Source: an uncultured Lachnospiraceae bacterium
Lineage (GTDB): Bacteria; Bacillota; Clostridia; Lachnospirales; Lachnospiraceae
Length of the DNA stretch: 64,000 nt
Reading direction: 5' to 3'
Assembly: GCA_947625465.1 (NCBI GenBank)
Contig: CANQOK010000006.1
Span: 24,606 to 88,605 of the forward strand
Numbering within the stretch: position 1 is the stretch's first letter; every line of letters begins with the position of its first letter. The notes under the pieces were generated by a model. It was given only the letters and a program-made list of their open reading frames with translations. It was not told the DNA's origin and searched no databases. Below are positions 8,463-18,028 of the stretch, piece after piece. The translations under genes were made by a program, and so were the position numbers.

Positions 8463-9615
8463 TACTGATCCGCTCCCCCGTCGCAGCATAAAAATACTCT
8501 GTATAACCGCTGCCATTCGCATCATCCACACTGCCATAATTAAACTGCACTACCCAGGCGGGCCAGCAGATCCTGCGCCGCAGATTATTTTGAGTCGGAT
8601 CCGGATCCATATAAAATTCGATATACTGCAGCTGGATTCCGGTAATCTGCGCCTTGTGCTTCATATTTGTTTCCGTCCACGCCTTAAACTGATCCAGCAC
8701 CGTTTCAATCCCTACCGGCGTGATCTGGCGAAGTTCCTCCTGCCGATTGCACCCGTTGCTGATACAGATTCCGACTACGCCGTCTTCCGTACACAGGAAC
8801 GATACATATAACGGAAAAAAATGATTACAGCTGACTGTCCCATAGGATGCGCTATTTTCATCTTCAAAGGTATCCTGTTCGGAAACGGGCAGCTGCGGCC
8901 CGATCTGCGCCAACTCCAAACCGTTCAGCTTACACGGGATCTCTATCAGATAATATGCCTGTTTCGACAGTTTTTCTGCCTCTTTTTCATCCACTGCTTC
9001 CCCTAACATCTTCTGCGTCTCAACAAACGACTCCCAGGCATAAGACCACTTGTTTTGGTTCGTGTAATAGCTGTAGGTATCTCCCAGTTCCAGGCCTACC
9101 GCCGCTCCATAAGTCTGATGAAACTGTTTCACTACATCCTGTAATGTCCCCAGCTTTTTGACCGCGTCCGCTCCCGCTGCCTGATCCGGATTCCCCATAT
9201 CATATTCATGCATAAAACGGGCTACAGACGGGCTGATCCCAACAGACATACAATCTTTCTGATAATCTGCCGCAGTCAGCGCCGGATTGCTTTTTCGGAG
9301 TTTTTCCGCGGTCTGTTTCTGAGCAGTATCATCCGTTCCGGGCGGCGCGGCATACACCGGAAACGACTGATTATACAACCGCTTTGGTGTGATATCCGCA
9401 TTGATACTGATCTTTTCATTGAGCCACAGATCCTCCAGGCGGTCTGTCAGATTTTCTTCCAGCTCCTTTTTCCCCTCCGGGCTGTCATACAGCACCTGCT
9501 GCACCGTTGGCCTCTCACTCTGCGTCTCTGTTATGATCTCTTCTTTGTCCGAAGAGCACCCGCACAACAGCAGACTTCCTCCTAATACCAGCATGATCCT
9601 CTGATATCTTTTCAT
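8440..9615 (-). CDS. Putative lipoprotein, paralogue of the downstream gene
   Basis: A 391-residue lipoprotein: MKRYQR, a hydrophobic core, and the lipobox LLLCGC with Cys near residue 20, then a long extracytoplasmic domain. The start at 9615 has AAGGAG 6-7 bases upstream and places the signal peptide at the N-terminus. It shares the motifs listed for the downstream lipoprotein, so the two are a tandem duplication with diverged centres. There is a cysteine pair around the FLCTEDGVVGICISNGC segment that the paralogue lacks. The domain family is not recognised with certainty. It is likely part of the leftward operon that includes a single-pass membrane protein upstream and a YeiH transporter downstream. 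Confidence 0.72.
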   Translation of the reverse strand: MKRYQRIMLVLGGSLLLCGCSSDKEEIITETQSERPTVQQVLYDSPEGKKELEENLTDRLEDLWLNEKISINADITPKRLYNQSFPVYAAPPGTDDTAQKQTAEKLRKSNPALTAADYQKDCMSVGISPSVARFMHEYDMGNPDQAAGADAVKKLGTLQDVVKQFHQTYGAAVGLELGDTYSYYTNQNKWSYAWESFVETQKMLGEAVDEKEAEKLSKQAYYLIEIPCKLNGLELAQIGPQLPVSEQDTFEDENSASYGTVSCNHFFPLYVSFLCTEDGVVGICISNGCNRQEELRQITPVGIETVLDQFKAWTETNMKHKAQITGIQLQYIEFYMDPDPTQNNLRRRICWPAWVVQFNYGSVDDANGSGYTEYFYAATGERISNEASQFG

Positions 9616-9681
9616 TTTTTGCTCCTTTCTGAAGCCTTTCATACTCATTCCCGGCTTCCATCGCAATTTATAGTTTCTTTA

Positions 9682-10602
9682 TTACTCCACATATTTTCGA
9701 TAAAACTCCTCAATCCCTTCATTTCTGATATCCATATGCAGGCTTCCGTCTTTTTGACTGACCAGCTGAAGCACTGCCGGCTGGTCAGACAGCTGTTCCC
9801 CGAAGCCACCCAGAGATGCGCTGACCAGAAGCGTCCAGCCCTCCGTCAGATCAAAGCGGGTCGTTTGCATCGGTTCGATCCCGTAATCCTCTAATTCCTT
9901 CCAGGTGACGCTGTCTTTGCCAAAGAAATATCTTATGGTAGCGATATTCAATTTTTCCGGTTTGCCGTCTTCATTCTTAGCCTTTACGCCAAAGCTCCAC
10001 TCCCCCTTGTACGTCCTCGCGAACTGCTCGATATAAGGCCCCAGATCATATTTACATTTCATGCCGCCTTTCAGGCCGGTTCCATCCCGGTTTCTATCGT
10101 AATCGAGAAACAAAAGATCCCCTTCCTCATAACGGGCATACAGAGTAACGGAAGCATATGAAGTTTGTTCCCGATCGCGGAAATTCAGCGTCATGCTCCA
10201 GTATTGCGTATCCTCATTCTCATAAGTCCGGGTATCCTTGTCCGGATCGTATGAGCCGTCCTCATCAAACCGGTAACGGATCTCGGACTCCGAGCCGGTG
10301 ATCAGCGTGGTTACCGGAAAGTCTCTGATCTGATTCAAAAATTCCCTTACAAATCCATATTGGTCGGCATATTGGTCAACCTGATCGATATCGGAGATGC
10401 TGCACGTATCTGATTTCCATTTTATATTAAGGCTCTGCAGATCCATATCCGGTCTTTCAATCTGCTCTGACAGCGTATGCCGGTAAGATTGCGTCCGGAT
10501 CTGCCACCAGAGTGTCTCCGCAATTACGCCCAATATGACCGCAATCCCCAATATCACCAGCAATAGTACGATTTTATCGTATCTGCGCTCTGTCTCTTCC
10601 AT
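9682..10602 (-). CDS. Single-pass membrane-anchored protein, unknown function
   Basis: A 306-residue protein with a charged N-terminus (MEETERRYDK), one transmembrane helix at about 11-32 (VLLLVILGIAVILGVIAE) and a large predicted extracytoplasmic domain rich in Asp, Tyr and Arg. No lipobox. The domain has alternating strand-like segments (WSMTLNF, SYASVTLYARY) and no catalytic motif that I recognise. The start follows GGAGGGG. It sits 66 bases upstream of two lipoprotein genes and 40 bases downstream of xpt, so all may be co-transcribed; three adjacent envelope proteins suggest a shared surface role, but none can be named. Confidence 0.68.
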   Translation of the reverse strand: MEETERRYDKIVLLLVILGIAVILGVIAETLWWQIRTQSYRHTLSEQIERPDMDLQSLNIKWKSDTCSISDIDQVDQYADQYGFVREFLNQIRDFPVTTLITGSESEIRYRFDEDGSYDPDKDTRTYENEDTQYWSMTLNFRDREQTSYASVTLYARYEEGDLLFLDYDRNRDGTGLKGGMKCKYDLGPYIEQFARTYKGEWSFGVKAKNEDGKPEKLNIATIRYFFGKDSVTWKELEDYGIEPMQTTRFDLTEGWTLLVSASLGGFGEQLSDQPAVLQLVSQKDGSLHMDIRNEGIEEFYRKYVE

Positions 10603-10642
10603 ACTCCCCTCCGCTTGCTTTCCGCAAAATCCCTGTCAGGCC

Positions 10643-11224
10643 TTACTGCTCCCGAAACCTGATCTCTCCGGTCTCGGGATTCATCGCATCTACGATAGCC
10701 AGAGATTCCAACTGGATTCCCATGTCGCGAATTTTTTTGCCGCCCTGCTGAAATCCCTTTTCAATGCAGATGCCGATTCCTTCTACGGTAGCGCCGGCCG
10801 CCTCGACCAGTTCGATCAATCCCTGCAGCGCGCAGCCGTTTGCCAGGAAATCATCTACGATCAGCACATGATCCTGCGGACCGATAAACTTTTTGGAAAC
10901 CATCACGTCATAGGTCCGTTTATGGGTAAAACTTTCCACCTTGGTCGTATAAACTTCACCGGACAGATTTACACTCTGCGCCTTTTTCGCGAACAGCACC
11001 GGTACGTCAAAACACTCTGCCACCACACAGGCAATCCCGATTCCGCTGGCTTCAATGGTAAGGATCTTATTGATCGGTTTATCGGCAAACAGCCTTTTAA
11101 ATTCCATGCCCATCTCGTGAAATAATTTCACGTCCATTAAATGATTTAAAAAGCAGTCAACCTTCAGTACGTCGCCTTCCGCCAATATCCCGTCTTTTAA
11201 AATTCGTTCTTCCAACAGCTTCAT
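10643..11224 (-). CDS. xpt: Xanthine phosphoribosyltransferase
   Basis: A 193-residue PRTase matching Xpt length. It starts [12 protein letters not shown], contains the conserved LNHLMDV segment, an EASGIG loop near residue 60, and the PRPP-binding motif [11 protein letters not shown] at about 123-133. Xpt makes XMP from xanthine and PRPP in the cytosol. It lies 28 bases downstream of the molybdopterin oxidoreductase gene, so its product pairs with xanthine made or consumed by that enzyme. There is no room upstream for a purine riboswitch (only 28 bases), so control must come from the operon promoter. The start has GGAG about 9 bases upstream. Confidence 0.93.
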   Translation of the reverse strand: MKLLEERILKDGILAEGDVLKVDCFLNHLMDVKLFHEMGMEFKRLFADKPINKILTIEASGIGIACVVAECFDVPVLFAKKAQSVNLSGEVYTTKVESFTHKRTYDVMVSKKFIGPQDHVLIVDDFLANGCALQGLIELVEAAGATVEGIGICIEKGFQQGGKKIRDMGIQLESLAIVDAMNPETGEIRFREQ

Positions 11225-11252
11225 TTGTATTTTCTCCTTTTTCCGTCTGTAT

Positions 11253-14099
11253 CTATTTCGTTTGGCCTGTTCCTGTCACAATCTGCTCCGGCAGGATCGG
11301 AAGCTCGCAAAACCGTTTGCCTGTCGCCTGATAAATCGCGTCCGCAATCGCCGGCAGCGGCGTATTGATCACGATTTCCCCGATCGATTTGGCGCCGAAC
11401 GGTCCCTGCTCTTCATAGCTGTTTTCAAATGCCGCATGGATATGTCCCACATCTGTTCTGGCGGGGATCTTATACTGCATCAGGGAATTCTCATAGACCT
11501 GTCCTTTTTCTCCGTAAGTGATATTTTCCGACAGGGCCATCCCGATCCCCTGCAGGATTCCGCCTTCTGCCTGCACCCGCGCCAGATTGGGGTTAATGGG
11601 TGTACCGCAGTCTACGGCGCTGTAGAAATCCACGACCTCCACATGACCGGTTTCCGGATCCAGTTCAATCTCTGCCGCGCCAACCATAAACGGAGGCGGA
11701 GAGACCGCCGAGCTGTGCGTATAGCTAGTTTCCAGCACGATATCATGGCCGCACATCGACGCGATCATCACATCTTCCAAAGAAACGGCTTCCGATCTGT
11801 CCCCATCCGGCTTTAGGCGGTATACCTGTTTTCCGTCAAACTCCACCTGCTTCCGGTCACAGTTCAAAAGCTGCGCGCCCAGCAGGCAGATCCGGTTCCG
11901 AAGCTCCAGCGCGCATTTTTCCACCGCTTTTCCGGTTACATAAGTGGTACTGGAAGCATAAGAACCGGAATCATACGGAGAGAGATCCGTATCCGCGCTG
12001 AATACCGTGATCCGGTCAACTGAACATTCCAGTACCTGGGCGGCAATCTGTGCCAGAATCGTATCGCATCCGGTTCCCATATCAGCCGCGCCGAGCGTAA
12101 GGGTATAATAACCTTCTTCATTGACTTTCAGAGACGCGCCGCCTACATCGATTCCGGAAATACAGGAGCCCTGCATTGCCATCCCCATGCCCATGCTGCG
12201 GATCTTGCCGTTCGGCAGAACCCGAACCGGGAATTTTTCTTCCCACCGGCTCATTTCCTTTACCCGCGCAAGACACCGGTCCAGCGCGCAGCTTGTATTG
12301 ACTTCGTTAAAATAGGCAGGCATGATCTGCCCTTCTTTTACGATATTCTGCTCCCGGATCGCAAACGGATCCATATGCAGCGCCGCCGCCAGCTCATTCA
12401 CGGCAGATTCTACGGCAAACAGTCCCTGCGTCGCGCCGTATCCCCGATAAGCGCCTGCCGCCATCCTGTTGGTATATACCACGTCGCTGACAAACCGAAA
12501 GGCGTCCGCTTTCGCGTACAAAGGAATGGATTTATGTCCGGACAGACCGACCGTCGTCGGCCCGTGGTCTCCGTAAGCGCCCGTATTGGACAGCGTATAC
12601 AGATCGATCCCGCGGATCTGTCCGTTCTTCATAGCTCCCAGCCGCACATGCATCTCCATTTCATGCCGGGGCGTAGAGGCTGTCATGGACTCTTCTCTGG
12701 TAAAGATCATTTTGCTCGGCTTTTTGGTCTTCCATGTGACAAACGCCGGATAAACCTCCGCCACAACCGTCTGCTTGGCTCCGAATCCGCCGCCGATCCT
12801 GGGTTTGGAAACCCGCACCATAGACTGGGGAATTCCCAGCGCGTTCGCCACGATCCGCCGGCAGTGAAATACGATCTGCGTGGAACTGGTCACATGTAGC
12901 CTTCCGTAGGTGTCGATGGTACAAAACGCCCGGAAGGTTTCCATCATGGTCTGCTGACAGGCTTTGGTATGATAGGTGCGGTCAATGACAATATCGCATT
13001 CCGACAGCACCTGCTCGATATCTCCGCCGCTGCTTTCTTCATGCGCGCAGAGATTCCGCTTATTGTCGGCTCCGACCGGGCAGAGGCTTTCCCAGTTTTC
13101 CTCCGGATGCACCAGGATCGGATTATCCAGCGCCTCCCGGAAATTCAGAACCGCATCCAGCACCTGATAGGTGACGCGGATCAGTTTTAAGGCTTTATTC
13201 ACTGCTTTTTCCGTAGTTCCCGCCACAATCGCCACCGGTTCGCCTACATAGCGTACATGCCGGTCGAGGAGCAGCCGGTCGTATGGACTGGGTTCCGGAT
13301 AGGTCTGTCCGGCGCAGGTGTAGCGTCTGCCATCCTGCGGCACATCTTCCCAGGTATAGATTGCTTCGATCCCCGGCACCTTCCGGGCGGCTTCCGTCTG
13401 CATGGTTTCTATGAACGCATTAGCGTGAGGCGAACGCAGCACTTTCACGATCAGGCACTCCTTAGGCGCCAGATCATCCGTATAAACCGGCTGACCGGTT
13501 ACCAGCTGCATCGCGTCTTTTTTCCGCACCGGCTGATTCACCTTATCGTAAACGCCTTCCGCCGCTTTCTCATGCCGTCCCTGACCGGGAATATCCGCCG
13601 GATTCTGGTAGGGCTCGCTTTCCGGCGCGGCTTCTCCGGCCTCCCGTTTCTTCTTCCAGTTCAGAAAATTCATCATGCCCCGAAGCTGACCTTCATACCC
13701 GGAGCAGCGGCAGAGATTGCCCGCCAGATATTCCCGGATCTCCTGTTCCGTGGGATCCGGATTCTCCCGAAACAGCGCGATCGCATTCATAATAAAACCG
13801 GGATTGCAGAATCCGCACTGTTCCGCTCCCTGATCGGCAATAAACGCGCCGAACAAAGCCGCCTCCTGCTGCAGTCCTTCCATTGTGGTAACCCGATGCC
13901 CGTCTGCCCGCGCCGCCAATACCGAACAGGACAGCACAGGCTTTTCATCCAGAAATACCGTGCACAGTCCGCAGTTGGAGGTCTCGCAGCCACGCTTCAC
14001 ACTATAGCAGCCCAGTTCCCGCACCAGATCGATCAGCAGCAGATCCGCCTCGATTTCTCTTTTGATTTTTTTCCCGTTTAAGGTAACCTGTATTTCCAT
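11253..14099 (-). CDS. Xanthine dehydrogenase-type oxidoreductase, fused 2Fe-2S and molybdopterin subunit
   Basis: A 948-residue xanthine-oxidase-family protein. Residues 1-155 form the double [2Fe-2S] module: CETSNCGLC then a fourth Cys in the first cluster, and CGFCNPG ... CRCSGY in the second. From about 190 the molybdopterin domains follow, with GGGFGAKQ and [11 protein letters not shown] loops and the C-terminal FGAKSIGE, whose Glu is the expected catalytic base. The fusion of small and large subunits is common in Clostridia; the FAD subunit is the preceding gene. The ATG at 14099 is preferred over one four codons upstream because GGGAGA precedes it. Likely substrate is a purine, given xpt and a purine permease nearby; other N-heterocycles are possible. 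Confidence 0.88.
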   Translation of the reverse strand: MEIQVTLNGKKIKREIEADLLLIDLVRELGCYSVKRGCETSNCGLCTVFLDEKPVLSCSVLAARADGHRVTTMEGLQQEAALFGAFIADQGAEQCGFCNPGFIMNAIALFRENPDPTEQEIREYLAGNLCRCSGYEGQLRGMMNFLNWKKKREAGEAAPESEPYQNPADIPGQGRHEKAAEGVYDKVNQPVRKKDAMQLVTGQPVYTDDLAPKECLIVKVLRSPHANAFIETMQTEAARKVPGIEAIYTWEDVPQDGRRYTCAGQTYPEPSPYDRLLLDRHVRYVGEPVAIVAGTTEKAVNKALKLIRVTYQVLDAVLNFREALDNPILVHPEENWESLCPVGADNKRNLCAHEESSGGDIEQVLSECDIVIDRTYHTKACQQTMMETFRAFCTIDTYGRLHVTSSTQIVFHCRRIVANALGIPQSMVRVSKPRIGGGFGAKQTVVAEVYPAFVTWKTKKPSKMIFTREESMTASTPRHEMEMHVRLGAMKNGQIRGIDLYTLSNTGAYGDHGPTTVGLSGHKSIPLYAKADAFRFVSDVVYTNRMAAGAYRGYGATQGLFAVESAVNELAAALHMDPFAIREQNIVKEGQIMPAYFNEVNTSCALDRCLARVKEMSRWEEKFPVRVLPNGKIRSMGMGMAMQGSCISGIDVGGASLKVNEEGYYTLTLGAADMGTGCDTILAQIAAQVLECSVDRITVFSADTDLSPYDSGSYASSTTYVTGKAVEKCALELRNRICLLGAQLLNCDRKQVEFDGKQVYRLKPDGDRSEAVSLEDVMIASMCGHDIVLETSYTHSSAVSPPPFMVGAAEIELDPETGHVEVVDFYSAVDCGTPINPNLARVQAEGGILQGIGMALSENITYGEKGQVYENSLMQYKIPARTDVGHIHAAFENSYEEQGPFGAKSIGEIVINTPLPAIADAIYQATGKRFCELPILPEQIVTGTGQTK

Positions 14100-14114
14100 G
14101 GTTTCTCCCATTTT

Positions 14115-14148
14115 CTGATTATTGATCCGCCCTGATTATTGATCCGCC
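14115..14148. repeat. Perfect tandem 17-bp duplication at the end of the FAD-subunit gene
   Basis: CTGATTATTGATCCGCC occurs twice head to tail (14115-14131 and 14132-14148). The right copy contains the FAD-subunit stop codon; the left copy extends the spacer before the molybdenum subunit. This looks like a recent slippage duplication. Confidence 0.9.
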
Positions 14149-14933
14149 GCATCCGCCAGCTGTCCGACTGCCCGGGTAACCAGCGTCTGTACCAGACGGG
14201 TCCGGTATTCGGCGCTTCCCCGCAGATTGGAACCGGTCGGGATCTGTTCGGCCGCATATCTGCCGACTGCTTCCGCTTTTTCTCCGGTAAGCGGCGTCGA
14301 AAGCAGGTCGTCCGCTTCCGGCAGCAATATGGCCCGCTGCGGTCTTGCTCCGACGGCGATCCGCAGTTTGCCTTCCATACACGCCGCGGCGCAGGTCAGC
14401 ACCGGAAAATCTGTATCCGTATTCCGCACGGACTGGTAAACATATGCCGCCGGCGTCTTTTTTACAAGGATCCGCACCAGAATATCCCGGTCATATGGCA
14501 TCGCGGCAAATTCACGCATCGGTTTGATTCCGCCCCGATATAATTCCACCTGACTGTCCAGAGCCAGAAAGAGCGTAAGCACGTCCGAAAAACCGTAACG
14601 GCCGAACAGACTGCCTCCGACCGTAGCGCTGTTGCGGAACTGCACCCCTACGATATGCCGCAGGGCTTCGCGTACCGCGCCGTCTGTATAGCGGTTCAGT
14701 CCTTCCTGCGTCTCCAGCTGCCGAAGCGTCGTCATGCAGCCGATACGGAAACAGTCCTCGTCTTCTTCTATGGTATCCAGTCCCAGTTCGGACAGGTCGA
14801 TCGCTGTCTGTATCCTTCTTCGCTGCATCTTCAGCCACAGCATACCGCCTATGATCTGATTGCCCCGCTTCTGATTCAAGGTCCACGCCTCTTCCAGACT
14901 TTCCGCTTTTCTGTAGGTTTGTATCGTAATCAT
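14136..14933 (-). CDS. FAD-binding subunit of xanthine dehydrogenase-type enzyme
   Basis: A 265-residue protein of the molybdopterin-dehydrogenase FAD-binding family (XdhB/CoxM fold). It has the FAD-loop GNQIIGGMLW near 25-34, the RIGCMTTLRQLE segment, and the second FAD motif (VGVQFRNSATVGGSLFGR, about 94-111). Its job is to pass electrons from the Fe-S clusters to an acceptor via FAD. It is the first gene of the leftward run; GGAGAG precedes the ATG, and the divergent promoter region with a ModE-type palindrome lies directly upstream. It is slightly shorter than the usual 280-290 residues, the C-terminal domain being compact. Confidence 0.88.
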   Translation of the reverse strand: MITIQTYRKAESLEEAWTLNQKRGNQIIGGMLWLKMQRRRIQTAIDLSELGLDTIEEDEDCFRIGCMTTLRQLETQEGLNRYTDGAVREALRHIVGVQFRNSATVGGSLFGRYGFSDVLTLFLALDSQVELYRGGIKPMREFAAMPYDRDILVRILVKKTPAAYVYQSVRNTDTDFPVLTCAAACMEGKLRIAVGARPQRAILLPEADDLLSTPLTGEKAEAVGRYAAEQIPTGSNLRGSAEYRTRLVQTLVTRAVGQLADAADQ

Positions 14934-14994
14934 GTAGCTCTCCGTTCAGATTTCCGCAAATTTTTATTTCTTTCATAAGAATATCATATTTTAC

Positions 14995-15023
14995 TTGGCA
15001 AATAAACAAAATTTTGCTAGAAT
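14995..15023 (+). promoter_or_regulatory. Predicted promoter of the molybdate-type ABC importer genes
   Basis: TTGGCA (14995-15000), a 17-base spacer and TAGAAT (15018-15023). The palindromic operator starts at the next base, so a bound repressor would cover the transcription start. Confidence 0.6.
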
Positions 15024-15051
15024 ATCGTTGTATTTACAAAAATATAACGAT
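15024..15051. promoter_or_regulatory. ModE-type palindromic operator
   Basis: Half-sites ATCGTTGTATT (15024-15034) and AATATAACGAT (15041-15051) form an inverted repeat with a 6-base centre; 10 of 11 positions pair. E. coli ModE operators have CGTTATAT-type half-sites (ATCG.TATATA and its complement), so the resemblance is strong. It lies between the xanthine-dehydrogenase-type genes and an ABC importer whose operon carries a ModE-like DNA-binding domain. The binding role is inference. Confidence 0.62.
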
Positions 15052-15074
15052 TTCTCGGAAAAACGGAGGAAAAA

Positions 15075-16196
15075 ATGAAGCAAAAAAACAAAACTCGAAA
15101 CCAACTGATTTCCATTCTGCTGACGGCTGTTCTGATCCTGGGACTGACCGCCTGCGGAAATAATAACGCAAAGGAAGAGAACACGATTGAAAATCCGACC
15201 CCGACTTCCACGGCGCCGGAAACGACTGCCCCGGAATCCTATCCGTCAAACAACGCCGTTACCTATCCGGTTACCGTAAAGGACCAGCTCGGACGGGAAG
15301 TCACCATTGAAAAGGAACCGGAAAAACTGGTGAGCGGCTACTACATTTCGACCAGTCTGCTGATCGCGCTGGGCCTTCAGGACAAGCTGGTCGGCGTTGA
15401 GGCAAAGGCAGGGAGCCGGGGCATCTATCGGTTAAGCGCTCCCGATATCATTGACCTTCCCAGTGTCGGCACCGCAAAAGAATTTGACCTGGAAGGCTGC
15501 GCCGCGCTTTCTCCGGATCTGATCATTCTCCCGGCCAAGTTAAAGGATACCATTCCTTCTCTGGAAGAACTGGGGTTAAAGGTCATCGCGGTGAACCCGG
15601 AAGATGCGGATCTGCTGGAAGAAGCCGTCACTCTGCTTGGCACGGCGACCAATACAAAGACGCGGGCCGAATCCCTTCTGGCTTTTCATGATGAGCAGCT
15701 GGCTCCGCTGACGGATCAGTTAAAGGGAACAGATTCCCCCGGCATTTATCTGGCAAGCAACAGCGCCCTGTTATCCTGCGCCGGCCCCGCCATGTACCAG
15801 GACAGCCTGATCACACAGGCAGGCGGCGTCAATGCGGCCGCGGAGCTGACCGAGGACTACTGGGCAGATATTTCCTATGAACAGCTGCTTGCCTGGGACC
15901 CGGATTACATTATTTTGGCAGCGGACGCCGAATATACGGCAGATTCCGTATTGAAGGATGAAAACCTCAAAAACTGCACTGCTGTAAAAAACGGTCATGT
16001 CTATCAGTTCCCGAATGCCATCGAAGCATGGGACAGTCCGGTACCCAGCAGCATTTTAGGCAGTATGTGGCTTGCCTCCGTAATCCATGCCGACACATAT
16101 CCGGCAGACGCATGGAAACAGGCAGCAAAAAATTATTATGAAACTTTTTACGGATTTACGCCGGATTTGGAAAACCTTTATGAAAAAGCAAACTAG
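15075..16196 (+). CDS. ABC importer substrate-binding lipoprotein, type II (FecB/BtuF/MolA-like)
   Basis: A 373-residue periplasmic-binding-type lipoprotein. The signal peptide ends in the lipobox LGLTACG (Cys near 27), followed by a Thr/Pro/Glu-rich linker to about 60 and the two-lobed helical-backbone fold: a VTVKDQLGREVTIEKEPEKLVSG start typical of the family, LSPDLIILP and the second lobe with YIILAADAEY. Family members bind siderophores, cobalamin, haem or, as in Haemophilus MolA, molybdate and tungstate. Context here (xanthine-dehydrogenase genes, ModE-like domain, MocA-like enzyme) points to molybdate or tungstate; no binding residues prove it. GGAGG precedes the ATG. Confidence 0.85.
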   Translation: MKQKNKTRNQLISILLTAVLILGLTACGNNNAKEENTIENPTPTSTAPETTAPESYPSNNAVTYPVTVKDQLGREVTIEKEPEKLVSGYYISTSLLIALGLQDKLVGVEAKAGSRGIYRLSAPDIIDLPSVGTAKEFDLEGCAALSPDLIILPAKLKDTIPSLEELGLKVIAVNPEDADLLEEAVTLLGTATNTKTRAESLLAFHDEQLAPLTDQLKGTDSPGIYLASNSALLSCAGPAMYQDSLITQAGGVNAAAELTEDYWADISYEQLLAWDPDYIILAADAEYTADSVLKDENLKNCTAVKNGHVYQFPNAIEAWDSPVPSSILGSMWLASVIHADTYPADAWKQAAKNYYETFYGFTPDLENLYEKAN

Positions 16197-17160
16197 TCTG
16201 ATCCTTGCCCTCACCCTTTTTGTGGGGGCAATGATTTTCTCTCTTTTTATCGGAAAATATCCGCTTACGTTACAACAGCTTCTGGCAGGAGATTCCATGC
16301 AGCAGACCGTCTTTTTGACGCTGCGCCTTCCCCGGACTCTGATCGCCGGACTAGGCGGTTTTGCCCTGGGAACGGCAGGATTTGTATTTCAGACTGTATT
16401 CCGCAATCCCCTGGCTGCGCCGGATATGATCGGCGTCTCCTCCGGTGCCAGCGCAGGCGCGGCGTTTGCCATTCTGTTTCTGCCTGCCTCCGCCATGTCT
16501 GTCACACTGTCCGCGTTTGCGGGCGGACTGCTGGCGGTCCTCCTCGCCCTGATGCTGGCTTCGCTGGCGTCCGGAAAGGATCACGGCAGCATTGTTTTGG
16601 CGGGAATCGCCGTACATTCCATCGCGCAGACGGTTTTAATGCTTTTAAAGCTGACTGCCGATCCGGAAAAACAGCTGGCTTCCATTGAATACTGGATCAT
16701 GGGCAGCCTGAACGCCATTACGCTGCGTCAGATCCCGTTCTATTGTATTGTATGTATTCTGGGACTGCTCGGTATTTTCCTGCTGCACCGGCAGATCCTT
16801 CTGTTATCCGTGGAAGAATCGGAAGCCCGGATGCTGGGCGTGGCGGTTGGGAAGCTCCGGCTTTTGATCCTGATCCTGGCGACCCTGGTGGTGGCTTCGG
16901 TGATCAGTCTGACCGGCATTATCAGCTTTATCGGACTGCTGGCGCCTCACATTGCCCGCCTGATCACACGGGACAACCGGCTTTCTACCCTGCTTTTAAG
17001 CGGACTGTTCGGCGGACTGCTGCTTACCGTTTCCGATATTCTGGCGCGCAGTACGGCTGCGAGTGAACTGCCGGTCAGCGTCTTTACTTCCCTCTTGGGC
17101 GCGCCGTTTTTACTGTATCTGATCATAAAAAAGAGTGACAATCCGTCGAAACTGAGGTAG
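16180..17160 (+). CDS. ABC importer permease, FecCD/BtuC family
   Basis: A 326-residue permease with about nine to ten membrane helices. Diagnostic FecCD motifs: LRLPRTLIAGLGGFALGTAGFVFQ(T) near 45-68, NPLAAPD(M)IGVSSGAS near 73-88, and the ATPase-contact region FIGLLAPHIAR near 250-260. I chose the ATG at 16180, which overlaps the end of the binding-protein gene by 17 bases; the longer frame would run deep into that gene. It should form a homodimer in the membrane with the following ATPase. Spacing to the ATPase gene is 4 bases. Confidence 0.88.
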   Translation: MKKQTSLILALTLFVGAMIFSLFIGKYPLTLQQLLAGDSMQQTVFLTLRLPRTLIAGLGGFALGTAGFVFQTVFRNPLAAPDMIGVSSGASAGAAFAILFLPASAMSVTLSAFAGGLLAVLLALMLASLASGKDHGSIVLAGIAVHSIAQTVLMLLKLTADPEKQLASIEYWIMGSLNAITLRQIPFYCIVCILGLLGIFLLHRQILLLSVEESEARMLGVAVGKLRLLILILATLVVASVISLTGIISFIGLLAPHIARLITRDNRLSTLLLSGLFGGLLLTVSDILARSTAASELPVSVFTSLLGAPFLLYLIIKKSDNPSKLR

Positions 17161-17164
17161 AATA

Positions 17165-18028
17165 ATGGGAAATGAAACACAAACACAGGTTCCTGTTTTA
17201 CAGGCCATGCACATAGAAGCCGGATACGGACGGCGCCGGGTACTGACCGACGTTTCCTTTGCACTGGAAGGCGGCACGCTGACCGCTCTGCTGGGCGCGA
17301 ACGGCTGCGGAAAAACTACGCTTCTGAAAGTGCTGTGCCGGCAGCTTCCCTACGCCGGCGACTGTATGCTGACCGGACAGGCTCTGCATACCCTGTCCGT
17401 AAGAGAACTGGCACGACAGATCAGTTATATTCCCCAGCGGACCGGAATTGCCATTTCCCTGCCGGTTCTGGACGTGGTGCTCATGGGCTTTAACCCGGTT
17501 CTGGGGATCCTCGAGCATCCCTCGAAACAGCAGAGACAACAGGCCCTGGAAGCGCTGCGAACCGTGGGAATGGACGCCTGCGCCGAACAGGATTATCTGA
17601 CGCTCAGCGAAGGGCAGAAGCAGCTCTGCATTCTGGCGCGCGCCATGATCGAACACTCCGTGCTTCTGCTGCTTGACGAACCGGAAAGCGCTCTGGATTT
17701 TCCCCACCGTCACGCGATGATGCGTCTGCTGTGTCAAATGATCGAAGGAACCGATAAAGCCGCTCTGATCAGTCTGCACGATCCTTCTCTGGCCCTCAAT
17801 TACTGTCGGCAGATCCTGCTGCTGAAAGACGGCGTCTGTATCGGCAGCCTCCGGCCTGACAAGAATCCGCTCTCCGATATGCAGCGGGTATTGTCCGCTA
17901 TTTACGGGCCGGTTCATCTGACGGCAGTCGGGGAAAACGGCACTCGCCAGCTTGTTATGCTGCCGGCCGAAAACGAGAATGGAGGATATTATGCAGCCCA
18001 CAACCCGTATTTTTCTGCGAGACGATAA
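17165..18028 (+). CDS. ABC importer ATP-binding protein, FecE/BtuD/MolC type
   Basis: A 287-residue nucleotide-binding subunit: Walker A GANGCGKTT (about 43-51), Q-loop (SYIPQRTG), a LSEGQKQL signature (a variant of LSGGQ with Glu at the third position), Walker B VLLLLDEPESALD and the H-loop His in SLHDPSLAL. It energises the preceding permease. The last 38 bases overlap the DNA-binding-domain gene in another frame. The C-terminal 60 residues beyond the ATPase core are variable in this family. It completes a binding protein-permease-ATPase set with no gaps. Confidence 0.9.
   Translation: MGNETQTQVPVLQAMHIEAGYGRRRVLTDVSFALEGGTLTALLGANGCGKTTLLKVLCRQLPYAGDCMLTGQALHTLSVRELARQISYIPQRTGIAISLPVLDVVLMGFNPVLGILEHPSKQQRQQALEALRTVGMDACAEQDYLTLSEGQKQLCILARAMIEHSVLLLLDEPESALDFPHRHAMMRLLCQMIEGTDKAALISLHDPSLALNYCRQILLLKDGVCIGSLRPDKNPLSDMQRVLSAIYGPVHLTAVGENGTRQLVMLPAENENGGYYAAHNPYFSARR

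Noticed and set aside
11225..11252. Purine riboswitch before xpt
   Set aside because: Only 28 bases lie between xpt and the upstream gene. The divergent region at 14934-15074 also lacks the purine aptamer core sequences.
13257..14081. 274-codon plus-strand frame opposite the xanthine-dehydrogenase-type gene
   Set aside because: Shadow of the Fe-S/Mo subunit; rich in His/Arg/Cys in a pattern typical of antisense frames.
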